Assembly: GCA_949128115.1 (NCBI GenBank)
Contig: OX421965.1
Coordinates: 54,182,012 to 54,246,011 of the forward strand
Direction: 5' to 3'
From: Anaspis maculata
Taxonomy: Eukaryota > Arthropoda > Insecta > Coleoptera > Scraptiidae
Length of the DNA stretch: 64,000 bases
Below the pieces are notes generated by a model. That model was not told where the DNA came from and did not search any database. It worked only from the letters and a program-made list of their open reading frames with translations. Within the stretch, counting starts at the first letter, position 1, and each line of letters starts with the position of its first letter. The position numbers and the translations under genes are program-made. Shown here in pieces: positions 61,840 through 64,000 of the stretch.

Positions 61840-62846
61840 ATATCGCTGTCACGAGTCAACAAGCACTTGCAGAAGGTGAAAGTAGAAGGATTTATCTTGA
61901 AGTTAGTGTGAGTTTTTTCAAAATCTGATGATTTTCAAGTGATTGACAGAGATTTAGAACCGAACAGTTTTTTGGGTGACCCACTTCAAATTGTGACCAG
62001 TATACAGGGTGATTCATGAGTGACCTTACATAGGCTAATGGGAGATAGAGGACTTCGAGGCGAGTCAGGATCCACTGAAGAAATTTTATTTTCTCCGGTG
62101 GTTACGAAGATAAGGGTGTTTTGTGTGTTTCGTATGAAACTTTGATAAGCGATATTTCTGAAACGGCCAAAGGTATTCTGTTGAAATTCACCAGTAATAT
62201 TTCTCTGCTGGAACTCATCCCGAAGCCATACCGGGTAAGTCAAAATCCAGGGCCGGGCTAGAAAAAAGGTGCCCCTTTTTTGTTTCATCAAAAAGTACAT
62301 TTTTTGACCGCTTTTCTAAAAAACTGCTATCGGATTCAAAAAGCTAAGGAAAAATGCTTCAAGAATCACTCTTCAATTTAGATGGCACACCTAAACCGTT
62401 TCGACAATAAAATTAAAAGTAAAATTTGTGGGTGAGTTCCCATTTTCGACCGGACATAATCGACTCATTGTTTGATCGAATTCATTAAAATTCATTTTTT
62501 GGCTTGTCTTTGTTGAATAGAAGGGCTTGGTTGAAAGAAAAATTTCAGAGCTGACAATTTTTTTTATGACAAAATCGAGAGCGAAACCAAAATTAGACTC
62601 GATTTGATCGTCAAAAAAATTTCCGGCTATGGAATTTTTCTTACTACCAAGCCCTCCTGTTCCACAGAGACAAGCTAAAAAATGAATTGCAATGAATTCA
62701 ATCAAACAATGATAGTCCAGGAATTATAGAAAAAATAGCGAACAAAAATGATAACTAGCCGGATTTTTGTATATAAGCTCAGTTAAGCATGTAGTTCAAC
62801 ATAGTAAAAGTCCTCAAGAATCCGGTGTGAGCTTCGGCCGTTGTGG

Positions 62847-64000
62847 CCTCAAGAAGAACTTGAGGATCAGTTTTTCGTGTTTATCTAGTAAACGATGGCA
62901 CTTGGAGGAAGAGAACTTGGAGCAAAATTGTTGGAAATTGTGTTGTCTACAAGAAGGGTCCTCACATATTCCATCATCAGTCCACTCCTTCTTCGTCAAA
63001 ACACAAGAAAAGCTAAATAGTCCAGATGCTTGATGCCGAAGACTGTACGGACCTTGAGTTTTATGATGGCTTGGTAGAGGTGTTGTTCGATCCATTCTCT
63101 TTTGATTGAAACTTAATGCCATCAATACCAACTATGCCGGCGGCATATACAGGGTGACATAAAAATAAAAAGTTGAACAAATGTACCTCAAGAACCAAAA
63201 TAGGCGAAAACATGTAAATCGCCAAAAATATTTATAATTTCATGACCATGAAGTCGTCGTAAACTTGAATCAAATATGTTGAGCCGTTTCTGAAATATCT
63301 TCAGAAGACTGAAGTCCTTACAAAAAAAAAATAGTTTTCCGTATATCAGTAATTCTTCAGATCTTGAATCGAAACTTGGTGTTTTGAATCGAAACAATGA
63401 TAAATTACATTTAAAATGAAATTGCAGTGAAAAGCCCTCTTTAGGCCAACTAATTTTAGAAAAACCACAGTCAACTTTTTTTCTGATAAGTAGACGAAGA
63501 CATATTTTTTTTTGGTAACAACCTCAGTCTTTTGAAGATATTTCAAGAACGGCTCAAGATATTCGATTCAAGTTTACGACAACTTCATGACCATAAAATC
63601 AGAATTATTCATGGCGATTTACATGTCTTCACCTATTTTGGTTCTCGAGGTACAAATGTTTAACTTTTTATTTTTATTTCACCCTGTAAATGCCGCCGGC
63701 ATAGTTCGTCTTGATGGCTTCAAGTTTCAACCAAAAGAGAGTGGATCAAACAACACCTCTACAAAGTGGCACTCCGCCATCATAAAACTCAAGGTCTATA
63801 CCAGTCTTCAGCATCGAGCATCTTGACTATTTTTATTTTCTTGTGTTTTGACGAAGAAGGAGATGACTGACGATGAAATGTGTGAGGACCTTTCTTGTAG
63901 ACAATAAAATTTTCAACAATTTCTTCCCGGGAACTTTTTTCCCAAGTGCTATTGTTCATGAGATATACGCGAAAAACTGACTCTCAAGTTCTTCTCGAGG
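62847..64000. mobile_element. palindrome over 1.1 kb, running off the window
   Basis: Sequence from 62847 (CCTCAAGAAGAACTTGAGG) is mirrored up to position 64000 (CTCAAGTTCTTCTCGAGG), centred near 63423. Inside it, TACAGGGTGACATAAAAATA at about 63148 and its complement ending at about 63690 mark a nested element, bordered by GCCGGCGGCAT on both sides. Confidence 0.82.

Larger units (their letters stand above)
60313..62004. mobile_element. palindromic element with Tc1-like remnant
   Basis: The left arm, about 60316-60625, is mirrored by 61265-62004. The right arm is longer only because a solo LTR sits in it. The arms contain inner CACCCTGTA/TACAGGGTG boundaries. Between the arms lies a decayed Tc1/mariner transposase end. 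Confidence 0.8.

Overview
This is a nuclear window from an animal, almost certainly an insect. Genes are split by spliceosomal introns, some very short (48 and 72 nt) and some several kb, and the intergenic DNA is AT-rich and packed with decayed transposons. Many small palindromic elements and runs of the GTAGG/CCTAC type recall hemipteran genomes, but the species cannot be settled from sequence alone. No prokaryotic operon, rRNA gene or CRISPR array was seen.

Layout. (1) 669-1943, minus strand: the 5' part of cytosolic leucyl-tRNA synthetase, continuing off the left edge. (2) 2.0-9.1 kb: a transposon cluster with a hAT-like MITE, nested palindromes, paired MITE families and a wrecked Ty3/gypsy element (gag zinc knuckles and integrase). 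(3) 9993-10488, minus strand: a complete two-exon monothiol glutaredoxin 5. (4) 10.86-12.42 kb: a hAT-like composite carrying a TTAA MITE and a large palindrome. (5) 12985-30208, plus strand: a complete YLPM1 (ZAP3) gene of eight coding exons and 1430 codons. (6) 30353-31107, minus strand: a small single-pass membrane protein, convergent with YLPM1, with apparently overlapping 3' UTRs. (7) 31913-32141, plus strand: two candidate exons of an unrecognised, possibly mitochondrial protein. (8) 32.3-37 kb: MITE, BEL/Pao and gypsy remnants and tRNA-like sequence. (9) 37484-43835, minus strand: a complete five-exon gene for a 307-residue putatively secreted protein. (10) 44-64 kb: no convincing gene; instead a chain of long inverted-repeat elements, several ending in TACAGGGTG, a Tc1-like transposase remnant, a solo LTR with a clear target duplication, and a palindrome over 1.1 kb long that runs off the right edge.

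The genes are unrelated housekeeping or cell-biology loci (translation, iron-sulfur cluster assembly, nuclear RNP/kinase-like scaffold, membrane and secreted proteins); nothing suggests a pathway cluster. I found no clear new multi-gene system. The least explained items are the secreted 307-residue protein, the small membrane protein, and the dense, nested set of palindromic DNA elements.
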